A stretch of DNA of 64,000 bases from Phaeodactylum tricornutum CCAP 1055/1 (taxonomy: Eukaryota > Bacillariophyta > Bacillariophyceae > Surirellales > Neidiaceae), in NCBI RefSeq assembly GCF_000150955.2, contig NC_011678.1, positions 143,518 through 207,517 on the forward strand, read 5' to 3'. Of this stretch, positions 1 through 9,458 are shown piece after piece. Each line of letters starts with the position of its first letter. Position 1 is the stretch's first letter. A program made the translations under genes and the position numbers. The notes under the pieces were generated by a model, which was given only the letters and a program-made list of their open reading frames with translations, had not been told where the DNA came from and ran no database searches.

Positions 1-661
1 CGGCGGAGGAGGGCGACACGCCCACGTTGGCTCTAGACATCCGGTAGCCCCGATTCGATTTGAGCTGCAAGCGATGAGCTGGATCGAGTATTTTCAGTTG
101 CGGAGCCGTATCAATTTTGGACCAGTGTATCCAGGGTGGGACATCCTGGATGGCCTTGGAAGCTGCTGTTTGCACTAGTTCTGTCGCAGGCGCAACCGAG
201 GTGGCGGCTTGACTACCTTTCGAGTGGGTCGCCGTTGCAAGTGTAGCAGTCCCGGCAGCAGCACTCCCAAAAGAAGCCACCGTACTACTAGCACTGGAGG
301 AAGGAGTGAGCACGAGTGCAGCGGACGACGTCCCCAGCAAGGTCGCCACACCGTGAAAGCCCATGTCGGTAAGAATGGGCACAGCTTGTTGCACTGCCGC
401 CATTGTCGCGGTGTCAAAGACAGGCGACAGGGAACGTCCACCTCGACCTCCTTTCTTCGACGTCTGCCGTGTTGTGGTGGTAGCGCCATTGGAAGGGGCC
501 GTTGGGGACGCGGATGTGGACCGAGAGGCGGGTTCCGACGATGGCTGATCGAGCAGTTCCGCAGACTCCGGTACTTCGGCTCCGGATGCTACCGTTCCTT
601 GCGCATCTGCAGCGGAGGGTGCGGAAGCACCTTCCTCGACCTCCGCAATCGGTGCTTCCAT
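1..661 (-). CDS. Ash2-like SPRY-domain protein (COMPASS subunit), 5' part only
   Basis: The frame opens at the ATG at 661 and runs off the left edge, giving 220 codons. The first ~150 residues are Ser/Ala/Thr-rich low complexity. They are followed by a block containing WIHWSKIDTAPQLKI and, about 15 residues on, GYRMSRANVGV. These match the start of the SPRY domain of Ash2L/Bre2, where APQLKI and GYxMxRAxxGV are conserved, so this is probably the Ash2 subunit of a histone H3K4 methyltransferase (COMPASS) complex in the nucleus. The rest of the SPRY domain lies outside the window. The frame stays open upstream of the ATG to about 863 without another ATG, so a further 5' exon is possible. A TCACAGTCA motif lies 93 bp upstream of the start. 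The family call is inferred from a short but distinctive stretch. Confidence 0.65.
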   Translation of the reverse strand, partial: MEAPIAEVEEGASAPSAADAQGTVASGAEVPESAELLDQPSSEPASRSTSASPTAPSNGATTTTRQTSKKGGRGGRSLSPVFDTATMAAVQQAVPILTDMGFHGVATLLGTSSAALVLTPSSSASSTVASFGSAAAGTATLATATHSKGSQAATSVAPATELVQTAASKAIQDVPPWIHWSKIDTAPQLKILDPAHRLQLKSNRGYRMSRANVGVSPSSA

Positions 662-1460
662 AATGTTATTGGTCGTGGATTTCACCTTTCGATAGATGCG
701 TTCGTTGGACAGAATGCACGAGGATCCAAAGCCGTCAAACAGCAACGATGTTCTCACAGTCAACCACAAAACTATTACAGAGACGTCGTCCCGGATCGTT
801 CCAGAGACCAATCTCGGCTTTCTCGCGAGGGATTGCAATGCAGGCGAAAATAAAGTTCCCGTCCACTAGACCTGGATGTAAGGATGAAACGTCTTTCATG
901 TACAGAGATACGAAGCTCGCGTCTGACGGTAAGTGCAAGGTCGGTTTGTCAAGCGGCGTTTGTTTTTGACCTGGCCAATTTCGAGACCGAATAATTCCGG
1001 GTTTCTGAAGGGGACAAGGACGAAGGTTGTTTCCGAAACAAGCATACATGCTCTCGCCGATCTCCCATGATATGTTTCCACTTTCAAATTTACAGATATA
1101 TCATATACAGTTCCAAAAAAACGTGTACTTTTCGCATCAACTGTAACAATAACTCCTCCTACGGATTCTGCAGGGTCCATTAGCAACGCCATGGCTACTT
1201 GGTTTCCTTCCGTTCGTTGATTATACCAACGGATTTGGTAGTCGCGGACGCTCCGCTTGCGACATCGCCTTCACTTTTCATCAGGGCTTGTCGGATTGGT
1301 TTTTGCTTGGCCTGCTCAAAATTATGGGATCAGTAAAAGCCATTTCGGATATCTTGACGTCTCGGTCTCATATACTCTTCTGAAGCTTTCTTATTGAAGG
1401 AATCAAATCATTCAAGTTACTGTTCCCTTTCTTTTAATCACAAACAGTCTCCTCGCTTAT
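662..1460. other. Intergenic region upstream of the Ash2-like gene
   Basis: No gene is called here. On the minus strand two open stretches (about 896-1192 and 735-1049) could be joined by a GT..AG intron of about 88 bp into a hypothetical protein of about 120 residues. I cannot tie it to a family, and it may instead be upstream leader of the Ash2-like gene. Confidence 0.3.
754..762 (-). promoter_or_regulatory. TGACTGTGA motif upstream of the Ash2-like gene
   Basis: Exact copy of the recurring intergenic 9-mer, read TGACTGTGA on the minus strand, 93 bp upstream of the ATG at 661. The function is unknown. Confidence 0.4.
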
Positions 1461-1745
1461 CTACATCGCATTCGACTTTAAAAGGACATCCGCGGAGGAG
1501 GCAGCCTTGTTGAACGTTTGGGCATTAATGACAATAGATTCTTTCCACAAAGTTTCCGATGCTTGAGCTCCGTAGACCAATAATTGAGACAAAGTGTCGT
1601 ACAGATGAAAGGGACCCATATTGTCTGTCCAGATGGGACCGGCATATATGTCCATGACGCCTGGTTTAGGCTCGCGCCACGACGATTCCGAACTCACGGG
1701 CGTGTAAAAAGCTACTCATGTACACAAAGATGACCTCCATTTAGG
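1461..1745 (-). pseudogene. Relict copy of the SASA esterase C-terminal region
   Basis: The minus strand reads a segment with PIWTDNMGPFHLYDTLSQLL followed by ETLWKESIVI. This parallels IVWTDDLGTFYHYDASSQLI and EGLWKDTIVM in the intact esterase at 6086-7297. Similarity continues upstream at DNA level (the SSFLHAREFG equivalent of GSFFRAREFG), but that part sits in another frame and meets a stop. Only about 95 codons of the 3' end are recognisable. The GQSNM nucleophile block and the Cys-rich tail are absent. This is a truncated, frameshifted duplicate of a host gene, lying about 5 kb from the intact copy and in the same orientation. Confidence 0.65.
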
Positions 1746-1935
1746 TGACACTGCGCAATCCTTCCCGCGAACCGTTCCTTACGGAAGGCCGACAGAAACT
1801 TGAGCAGGTCAATCTTTCAATTTTTGGTGTTGGACTGATCAATAGGGCTTTCCCCCCAATAACTTTGCATCTCATAAGCATTCACCAATGCTTCCATGGT
1901 TGCGTGGCTCGTTGTCCAGCGACGAAGACGTTCAT

Positions 1936-1944
1936 TCACAGTCA
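1936..1944 (-). promoter_or_regulatory. TGACTGTGA motif
   Basis: Exact copy of the recurring 9-mer, on the minus strand. It lies between the esterase relict and the permease relict, with no confident gene start nearby. Confidence 0.3.
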
Positions 1945-1965
1945 ATAAGATTGCTCCATATATAG

Positions 1966-2954
1966 CAAGGACGAATCGGATGGTTCATTTCGTTCGTCTT
2001 GCCGATCTTTCCAGCTCTATTCCCTCTAGAATTGGTATTGAAAAGCGAAGTACGGGATTCGCTGGATCCCGCTCTCGTCGTTTCCTTGAAATTTTCGGTT
2101 GCTCTGGGCTATGCCTTGCAACTGTTTCCGGTGGTAATCACATTCCGGGCGGAGCTGTTCGAGCTGCACTCCGAGTGCGGGCCCTTTTCCCTCATTCCTC
2201 CCTAGCAGGATGGATACTTATCATGTGCGCCCCATTCTACTCCGTGGTGGTTTTGGTCGCGCTGGTAGGTGTTACTCAAGTTGCTGGAAATACTTTGTTG
2301 TTTGTCGGGACGGCCATGGTCGTTTGCTCTCCCTAGATCTATGTAGCTCGCGGCTCGCTCTTTGTCGGTCTTTCCACACCTGCTGTGGAAAAGCAGAGTG
2401 TGCTCACATACCGGATTGGCTCTGGAACATTTAAGCTAGGAGTGGTTGTGGTGGTAATCTGGGCTTTGACTGCGTACGTCTCCGGGATCCGTCCCGTCGG
2501 CGAAAGCAAAGGGGCTGAAGACACTGGAATTAGCCTACTGACATACGGGGAAGCTGTCAGGGTTGTTCTCGAATTGATTGGACGGTTGCTGGTGACCACA
2601 ATTCTCTTCGCGGATCTAATTCTTGCAATGGTGTTGCGAAATTGTCTAGATGAAAGAAAACGGAGAGACACTTTCGGGGAGCAGTCTGACGTTGACTTTC
2701 ATGCTCTGGAGAAGGCCATCGGTCAAGAAACCAAATCTCTCCGTACGAAGGACCAGCTTACCAAGCATTCTAACAACGACAGTTTGGAGCCGACTGCTTC
2801 TGTAGACTGCGAGAGAATGGATGACAGCACTGGAAATTCAGACAATAGTACTGAGACAGAGCATGCGCCGACGGAGGTGGCTCTTCAAGATGAGGAGATC
2901 AATAGCTATCTGAAAGATCGTAATCGACGATTAGGTGGTGATGAGAACGTGTGA
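1966..2954 (+). pseudogene. Broken amino-acid permease-like (AAAP) C-terminal region
   Basis: Three consecutive stretches look like one multipass protein. The first (about 1966-2205) contains SLKFSVALGYALQLFPVV, resembling the late membrane segments of amino acid/auxin permeases. The second (about 2206-2333, another frame) contains WILIMCAPFYSVVVLVALVG. After an in-frame TAG at 2334-2336 the same frame continues as IYVARGSLFVGL, then further hydrophobic helices and a polar acidic tail to the TGA at 2954. A GT..AG intron at about 2262-2336 could remove the TAG, but I see no clean splice to bridge the frame change near 2205. No N-terminal half is visible. The best reading is a truncated, disrupted transporter. 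A mis-spliced or unresolved real gene is the alternative. Confidence 0.4.
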
Positions 2955-4201
2955 TTCCTTTACATATGTGAAAAGTCTCCTTTGCAATGCAATCCTTTGG
3001 AAGGACCATATTTCATTTCACGTATCTGTACAAATCTTTCCGGTCTACTTTATTCAGTATTAGCTATATCACGAGTCAATGCAAGTTGTATGTACGGTAC
3101 ACACTGCTGTACTAAGTAGGATTAAATTGACTGCGGTTTCACGATGCTTAGAGATTTGCTCGGATGCATTTCCCATGCTCGCTACAAGCGTCATAGTCAA
3201 AGTGCAAGAGAGTCGGCCGCCACAGATTGTCTCCGCAGGCAGCCTTGGGTGTGACTTTAACAGGCGTAGAAATAGATGATTCTAGTATTCTGGTGAAGCG
3301 AATTACCTTATCTCGCTTTCGGAATAACAGTTTTGGGAACCAAGAGTGGAATACATAATGCCGTTTTAATGATAGCTATGTATCCAGTAGTTGTACCGTT
3401 GAAAGGCTTGCAGAGGAATTCCAGGGATCTCCAGCCTTTTGGTGCCACAACTTCATTGACTGGATCTTCTAGAGGCATAATTTTGTCACTTTTTACTGCC
3501 TGTTTGGCAATTCTGTTTCTTCTCTTCCCCTAAAATTTGCTATTGTTTCCATACCCAAAATATATCCGTCGCTGCTTTCCTTTGCCAGAGCAATTATGGA
3601 AGAGATTCTATGGTTCCAGAAACATGTAAAGGAAATCTAATCTAAAATACACCACGGGAGCTCTTTTCATTGCCGACTGGAAAAGATCATCTTTTAGGGC
3701 AATCACAGGCCAACGATTGTTCAAGGCATCACAACCTTTTGTTAAATGAGAGAACAGGACAAAGTACACGTGCTTCTCGCGGGAGGGCGTATGTCAGTGG
3801 GATTCACGTACTATATATGTGCCAACAACCGACAAACCAAAAGACTTACTATTTACACAGTATAAACATACCAGAGATATAAATTCAAATAGAATCGCCG
3901 TCACAGTCAGTATGATTAACCAACAAGAATATGTCACAAAGACACATTCTTTGGTCTTGATCGATTTGCTTCTCTCTGGTTGCAGTCGCTGCGCAGAAGG
4001 TTGAGGTGGAGCCATTCGGCAACTCTCTAGCGCTCCTCGCCAACGCACTCAGCACAACGCTGATACCAAAATCCATCGTTCGAATCTACCTTCACCTCTC
4101 TTTAGCTTGTTGTGGTAACTGTAAGTCTCCTTTGCAACATTGCCATCGAGTGAAGAGAGTGAGAAACACCTCCGTTTCCCTTTTCTGAAAGATTTAAAAT
4201 T
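2955..4201. other. Intergenic, no gene recognised
   Basis: This 1.2-kb stretch holds only short unsupported frames. One TCACAGTCA copy lies at 3901-3909, 293 bp before the next start. The segment just before 4202 is presumably promoter and leader of the helicase-associated-repeat gene. Confidence 0.5.
3901..3909 (-). promoter_or_regulatory. TGACTGTGA motif
   Basis: Exact copy of the recurring 9-mer (TCACAGTCA on plus), 293 bp upstream of the ATG at 4202. Confidence 0.35.
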
Positions 4202-5590
4202 ATGAACGACACCAACAATCCCAACGCCAGAGAGTTGCCAAGTCTTTCCAACGATCCGCTTGAAGCCGTTGCTACGACTACAACGACCTTAACGGGAGCT
4301 TTCACGAATGAGGAGGCGTTGCTTCCCGACGACCCATCACGGCTGCATGCAACGGCCGATACTTCCACCGTGCCACCGAATGCGACTTTGGCGCTGGATG
4401 GAGACGTTTTGGGCGACCTTCCTCTCGAGGCAATTCCGACGGCGACCCCTCCTCTACTCGGGTCACTCGCGAGCTCTGCAGACGCTTCTAGAACTGCGGA
4501 ACCTACCGAGGATAACGACGCCACTTCCACAATCAACAATTCAAATGAAGCAGCCGACACAAGCCCCGCGAAAAGCCAGCTTACTAACAAGAAGCGACTC
4601 GCCAACGGAGCCTTTCGCTACACTTACAACAAGAAGTCTAGAAATGCTCGTCCGTGGAACGATATGCTTTACGAACTTTGCCTATACCGTGCGAAACACG
4701 GTGACGTAAAAGTCGACAAGGCTGCAAACGAAGAGCTTTACAACTGGTGTGTCGTCCAACGCCGCACATATCAGTACCTCAAGCATCCCAAATCGAAGCC
4801 CGACAATCTCGAAAAGAATCCGAATCGCCTTACTCCACAACGCGAAGCGATTCTATCCAGTCTCGATTTCGAATGGACCATTCTCAATCACGACAACGAA
4901 AATCGTTGGGATAAGCGCTTTCAACAGCTCGTGGATTACAAAGCCCAACACGGGCATTGCAATGTTCCGCAATCTTGCCCACTCGGTAAATGGGTCAAAA
5001 TGCAACGCGAACAAAAGGCGGAAGCCGATCTGGAGCAGACTGGGCAGCGCGTCATGCGAGGCAAACCCCGTCCTATGATTCCACCGGCCCGTGAAGCCAA
5101 GCTCACTGAGCTTGGCTTGCAATGGCGGCTTGCCAAGGTTGTTGGTTGGGAAAAGCGCTACGATCAATTGCTGGAATACAAGGCCATTCACGGACATCCT
5201 CATGTGCCTCAGTCCTATCCACCAGACAAATGTTTTGGAAGATGGGTTATGAAGCAACGATCCGAGTACAGCTTGAAGCGCAGGGGCAAGAAATCGCAAC
5301 TGACAGAAGAACGTATTGCCAGTCTCGAGGAGATTGGGTTTGCCTGGGTCGCCCCGCACATACAGAAAATACGCGAAAGTCCCAATTCACCTTCCAAAAA
5401 GCGGGGCCGGGAGGACGACGAAGAGGGTTCGGAAGCAATGTCACAGCAGCACATGCATGAAGGTGAAGAGGATGAAGAAGATGTGCAGCAGTCGGACGGT
5501 GCAAATCCGAACGCGAGTGCCTTTCCGCAACCTTTTTACGCCACCGCCGGTCATGCATTTCAGCACGACGGAGCCTATCAAGCGTTGTAG
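4202..5590 (+). CDS. Helicase-associated (HA) repeat protein
   Basis: Single exon of 462 residues starting at ATG 4202. Residues 1-140 are Thr/Ala/Ser-rich low complexity. Three helicase-associated (HA, PF03457-type) repeats follow at about 150-225, 230-305 and 312-383. Each begins with W-x3-(Y/F)-x2-L-x2-(Y/F) and contains a GHxxVPQ-like turn (KHGDVKV, QHGHCNVPQS, IHGHPHVPQS) and a closing L-x-x-L-x-F/L-x-W. The C-terminus is acidic and Gln/His-rich. Stand-alone HA-repeat proteins without a helicase core are numerous in diatoms. A nucleic-acid-binding role is assumed from the domain. No helicase motifs are present. Confidence 0.85.
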   Translation: MNDTNNPNARELPSLSNDPLEAVATTTTTLTGAFTNEEALLPDDPSRLHATADTSTVPPNATLALDGDVLGDLPLEAIPTATPPLLGSLASSADASRTAEPTEDNDATSTINNSNEAADTSPAKSQLTNKKRLANGAFRYTYNKKSRNARPWNDMLYELCLYRAKHGDVKVDKAANEELYNWCVVQRRTYQYLKHPKSKPDNLEKNPNRLTPQREAILSSLDFEWTILNHDNENRWDKRFQQLVDYKAQHGHCNVPQSCPLGKWVKMQREQKAEADLEQTGQRVMRGKPRPMIPPAREAKLTELGLQWRLAKVVGWEKRYDQLLEYKAIHGHPHVPQSYPPDKCFGRWVMKQRSEYSLKRRGKKSQLTEERIASLEEIGFAWVAPHIQKIRESPNSPSKKRGREDDEEGSEAMSQQHMHEGEEDEEDVQQSDGANPNASAFPQPFYATAGHAFQHDGAYQAL

Positions 5591-6085
5591 GTCTTTTGAT
5601 AATGTGGATGAAGCGGATGGGACGGAGTTTGGACCTGCGATACTGCATGTGCAGAGGGATGGGTCGGAGACAGAAGCTGTTTTTATTGACACATTTACCA
5701 GTTCGCGAAGCAACGAATTGATCCATTCTTTAAGCGTTAGCAAATCTAGTCGAAAATAAGAATTAAAACAAACCATGAGAAAAATTTGCGACTGCTCGGT
5801 GTATATTTATGGAGTTGGTACCTCTGTTGAAAGTGTGAACGTGTGTATTTTTTAATGAGGTCCACACTCTTTCGCGCCCACGGAGTTGGTAGCTTGTAAC
5901 TTTAAAAAGCGCAGACTTGGAAGCCTCGGACTCAGGAAATTTATGTGTTGGTAAATGTTGCTGTAAAGGTCTAAAGTTTAGCGTTATCTCTATTTCGATT
6001 CTTTCACTGTTGCATAATCTGCCCCCTTTCCTTGCCACTATTTGCGAGCTTGTCGCTACCCAAGAGAGCAATGTTGACTCATGTA
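5591..6085. other. Intergenic between convergent genes
   Basis: This stretch separates the HA-repeat gene (plus) and the SASA esterase (minus), which meet tail to tail. I see no gene here, only presumed 3' untranslated sequence. Confidence 0.5.
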
Positions 6086-7297
6086 TCATGTACCACATCT
6101 TGAATAGGCGCATTTACCACCACAGCAAGCGGCATTCGTGTGGCACTTTTGACCATTTTGCTGACAGCTGCCAAACCAGGACCGATCCAAAGGGGGCATG
6201 ACGATGGTATCTTTCCACAGGCCTTCCAGGGCTCGAGCCACGCGATCGCCAATGATCAACTGTGACGAGGCGTCGTAGTGATAGAACGTACCCAAATCGT
6301 CCGTCCATACAATGCTGGCAAACGCGTCGCTAGCAGCCACACTGGCTTGGGCGCGTGCCACGACGGTTCCGAACTCACGGGCGCGGAAAAAGCTACCAAT
6401 CTGCACAATGACGACAGGGATTTCCTCCGGTGCGGCATAGCGCGTGCCCGCCGCGAACAATTCCGCGCGAACGTCCGCCAAAAAGGTGATTAAATCGCCT
6501 TCGTAGTTCTCGGCGTTGAGCTGGTCCATGGAATCGTTCTCTCCCTGAAACCAAACAAAGGCATCCCACGAGCATCCGCTGCCGGTTTGGCACTGGGTAC
6601 TGACGGAGTCGATGTGCGCGATACGACTTTGGAGTGTACTCCACAAGTCACCTTCCGCTTTGGACCAGTTTCCGCGGATTTGTGTGCCTCCACGAGAAAC
6701 CTTGGGCATGATGAAAGATAGGTCACTGCCCGACTCTTTCCCGTCGGGAAGGAATCCGAGCGTGTGGCCCAAGACTAGTTCGGGGCCGTACGGATTACCG
6801 CATCCACTGTTGGGAGACAAAGGCACCGCGGACATGAATTCTTGTACCGCGATGGGCGGAGTCACATCCGAGCAATAAACATTCCCGAGTGGGTCTGCGA
6901 GAGACGTGTACAGAGTAGGAAACCGTTGTCCCAGCTCGATCAAGAGGTCGACTTGGTGTTCGGGAACGACATCGGTACCGTTGTGGACGTATCCTAAGAT
7001 TCGTGTGAGCAGGTCGACGAGTTCTCGACGAAACTCCGTTGTTATGTTGGTCTGCTGCATAGCTGGTGAGACGAGCAAGGGCAGTAGGTTGTCGAAAGTC
7101 AATCCCGGCTGGATGGTATTAGTGCGGGCGAGCACGTCTTGCTCGTACCTTTCTCCGGCCTCGTTGGGACTGCCAACCATGTTGGATTGGCCGGCGAGTA
7201 GAATCAGCGGCGTCTGGGCCTGCGTAAGAAGCACATTGCAACAGCAGACAGCACAAAGCGATAGTGCCGTTGTAGATAGATTGAACGCCAGCTTCAT
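6086..7297 (-). CDS. Secreted SASA/SGNH-type carbohydrate esterase with cystine-knot-like tail
   Basis: Single exon, 403 residues from ATG 7297. The frame extends 7 codons further only to a TTG. The N-terminus KLAFNLSTTALSLCAVCCC is a signal peptide. The family hallmarks are LLAGQSNMVG (nucleophile Ser block), VWFQGENDS in the middle, and YHYDASSQ near the end (presumed catalytic Asp/His region). This is the sialate O-acetylesterase/acetylxylan-esterase-like SASA fold, so it probably deacylates extracellular polysaccharide. After the catalytic domain the last ~30 residues carry six Cys spaced C-x6-C-x5-CC-x3-C-x4-C, the inhibitor-cystine-knot spacing. A relict of its 3' part lies at 1461-1745. 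The true substrate is unknown. Confidence 0.85.
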   Translation of the reverse strand: MKLAFNLSTTALSLCAVCCCNVLLTQAQTPLILLAGQSNMVGSPNEAGERYEQDVLARTNTIQPGLTFDNLLPLLVSPAMQQTNITTEFRRELVDLLTRILGYVHNGTDVVPEHQVDLLIELGQRFPTLYTSLADPLGNVYCSDVTPPIAVQEFMSAVPLSPNSGCGNPYGPELVLGHTLGFLPDGKESGSDLSFIMPKVSRGGTQIRGNWSKAEGDLWSTLQSRIAHIDSVSTQCQTGSGCSWDAFVWFQGENDSMDQLNAENYEGDLITFLADVRAELFAAGTRYAAPEEIPVVIVQIGSFFRAREFGTVVARAQASVAASDAFASIVWTDDLGTFYHYDASSQLIIGDRVARALEGLWKDTIVMPPLDRSWFGSCQQNGQKCHTNAACCGGKCAYSRCGT

Positions 7298-7923
7298 GGC
7301 GATCAAATTCTTGGGCAATCGCTCCAGAGAAACTGGATATGGTACGTCGAAGATTGAGAAAATCGTCCGTAATCGGTGGAGGAAGACAGAAGTCGCGGAA
7401 ACATGTGTTACTCCACATTCGGGTTGGCATTTACTTATGGAAAGAGTGTGCCAATCTTCTTTTCACCTTCCAACTCATGTTTGATCATAGTTAAAGAACT
7501 GCTCATGAAGCGGTTTTCTAACGTCTAAGCAAGAAAGCGGAGTGACACGAGTCCCCCATGTTGTTGTCGGACTCGAGAACGCGTCTCTTCGTCCGAGTCT
7601 TGTATCGGATACGTATGTAGCAGTAGATAGCTAACTGTTAGTATCTATTCCGTAAATAGGTGCGGGGGCCCACACTCACTGTCAATGGGCGTGCTACCTA
7701 GTACAGTGCGTCCGCAGTCAGCCGATCATGGAATGTCACGTACGTGCGCCCTACTTCTAGAGTTAGGTTTGTCGGGTTCCCGAAAGCCATTATACGGGTA
7801 TTTCCCTCTCTCAAGCACCGCAACCATGGCGAAGGATGCCGAAAGACGGCGACACTAGGAGGCCGAACAATATATGCGCTCCTGTCGCAGAGTCAGGTGC
7901 ATCCCAACTTCCCTTGGTCAGAG
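7298..7923. other. Divergent intergenic region
   Basis: Presumed promoter region shared by the esterase (minus) and the LPA1-like gene (plus). The plus frame is open from 7744 but lacks an ATG before 7924. No known site is recognised. Confidence 0.45.
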
Positions 7924-9321
7924 ATGAAATTCGTGCTTCCTTTACTCGTTACCCATCTGTTGGTATCAGCCGTTGCGGGGTTTGTGCCGATACGTCGGTG
8001 CGCGGGAAGTCCACAGCCGAGGACGAAGCCTCTACTGAGTAGCAGCGGCGGCGTTTACACGCGCGTTCGCTTAGGCAGCGCGGCTTTGGCGTTGTCATCC
8101 AACGATTCGTTTGATATTTCCAAGCCCGTCTTTGATTTGTACGCCTGGCGTTCGGTTCGCGGCGACGCCTTGGCCAAGTACAATTCACTCAACCAGAGTG
8201 AGCCTTTGCGAATCAATTTGTCGGCGCTCTTTGCGCTCACGTGTTTCGCTAGTCCAACTTTAGCCGAGGAAATTAATGCCGAAGCCTTGTCTCTGCCGCA
8301 AACGGCACTCACCGTTGTCCTCGGTCTGGCGTGTTCCGCCGCGTTCGTTCGTGAGAACCAACGCCGAGCGAAACAATTGACCCGTCTCGAAAAAGAACTC
8401 GCAGCGCTGTCACTCACGATACGCTTACCGACATCTATTCTAGCGGATGCCGCTTTCGCAAAGCCCGTCTCCATCCAACAGCTCCAAAGGAAATCCGCCA
8501 GTCGCGTGATTGCCGTCACCGGCACCGCGGCCGAATTGGCACCGACGCTGCAGGAGTTGCGGGTCCTGGGTCGTCGATTGACACAGGCCAACACGTACGT
8601 AGTCGTTATACCCACAGACGGATCTACTCGTGCCGATTGGGGCTTGCCGAATGAACGATTCACCTGGCTAGCGGAACCTGCAGTCGTTCTCCAGTGGAAA
8701 ACCTACTTTGCGACTCTTTCCGAGGGGTCAGACTTTAAGTGGTTTGGGCTCTCGTCGAGCGGTAGGTCGTTCGGATCCGGCCAAGGATCTCGTCCGGTAT
8801 CGTGGATTCAGATGTTGGGACAGCATCTGCGCCCTACCGATATTCTGGACGAAAACGACGTTTCCAAGGAAGACGTCGACAACGTTCTGTCGCAGATGGA
8901 CCTCTTCTACGATGCGCTCGTTCAAGGGAACTTAGAACAGATGAGATCGGTTTGTGCGGAAGAGCAGTGCAAGGAAGTAACTGGCGTCATTCAGGCTGGA
9001 GGTCGACTGGACGACTGGAAGAGTTGCCTGCAAGAAGGGAATCGACCTGCCGGGATGAGGGTGTCGGGAGCGGATGTAACGATAATTTCCAAGGAATTGG
9101 CATTTTCGACAGTCATTGAGTTTCCCTCCGCTATAGAGGGGGCGACTCTACTTGCCATGCAAAAATGGATCCGACAAGCTGGCGAATGGAGATTGGCCCG
9201 ACATCAAACGATCCCGTGGGCGGAAAATGCTGCTGCTGGCACGCTGATTTGTGACTGCCGAGGATGTGTATCTTTGACACGGAGTGCTGACCGAAGAACT
9301 TTTGGTGGATTGATTGGATAG
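7924..9321 (+). CDS. Plastid-targeted LPA1-like/NTF2-like protein
   Basis: 465 residues from ATG 7924. The frame is open further upstream, but this ATG begins a good signal peptide, KFVLPLLVTHLLVSAVAG, followed by FVPIRR. A signal peptide with Phe right after the cleavage site is the diatom plastid-import signature. One likely membrane helix, TALTVVLGLACSAAFV, precedes RLEKELAALSLTIRLP. The central region (TWLAEP... and SSSGRSFGSGQG) resembles plant and algal plastid proteins of the LPA1-like type. The last ~130 residues (DLFYDALVQGNLEQM... through WRLARHQTIPW) look like an NTF2/SnoaL-like fold. Role inferred: thylakoid or stromal accessory factor, possibly photosystem II biogenesis. The family assignment is tentative. 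The plastid location is better supported. Confidence 0.7.
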   Translation: MKFVLPLLVTHLLVSAVAGFVPIRRCAGSPQPRTKPLLSSSGGVYTRVRLGSAALALSSNDSFDISKPVFDLYAWRSVRGDALAKYNSLNQSEPLRINLSALFALTCFASPTLAEEINAEALSLPQTALTVVLGLACSAAFVRENQRRAKQLTRLEKELAALSLTIRLPTSILADAAFAKPVSIQQLQRKSASRVIAVTGTAAELAPTLQELRVLGRRLTQANTYVVVIPTDGSTRADWGLPNERFTWLAEPAVVLQWKTYFATLSEGSDFKWFGLSSSGRSFGSGQGSRPVSWIQMLGQHLRPTDILDENDVSKEDVDNVLSQMDLFYDALVQGNLEQMRSVCAEEQCKEVTGVIQAGGRLDDWKSCLQEGNRPAGMRVSGADVTIISKELAFSTVIEFPSAIEGATLLAMQKWIRQAGEWRLARHQTIPWAENAAAGTLICDCRGCVSLTRSADRRTFGGLIG

Positions 9322-9458
9322 AATTATAATGTCTATAGATGATGTAATGTATTAAAATGTAGAGCTTTCGATGAATCATATGGTACTCATCGAAACTTTG
9401 CTACGGTGACACTTCATTGGACATCAACAACAGTAAAACCGTAAATCAGTTGAGTCCT

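Noticed and set aside
209-853. 214-codon plus-strand open frame
   Set aside because: Lies antisense to the Ash2-like gene; Arg/Ser/Gly-rich composition is what the reverse of its low-complexity region gives.
2262-2336. A 75-bp GT..AG segment as an intron that would rescue the permease-like gene
   Set aside because: It would remove the TAG but not the frame change near 2205, and it deletes hydrophobic sequence that seems to belong to the protein.
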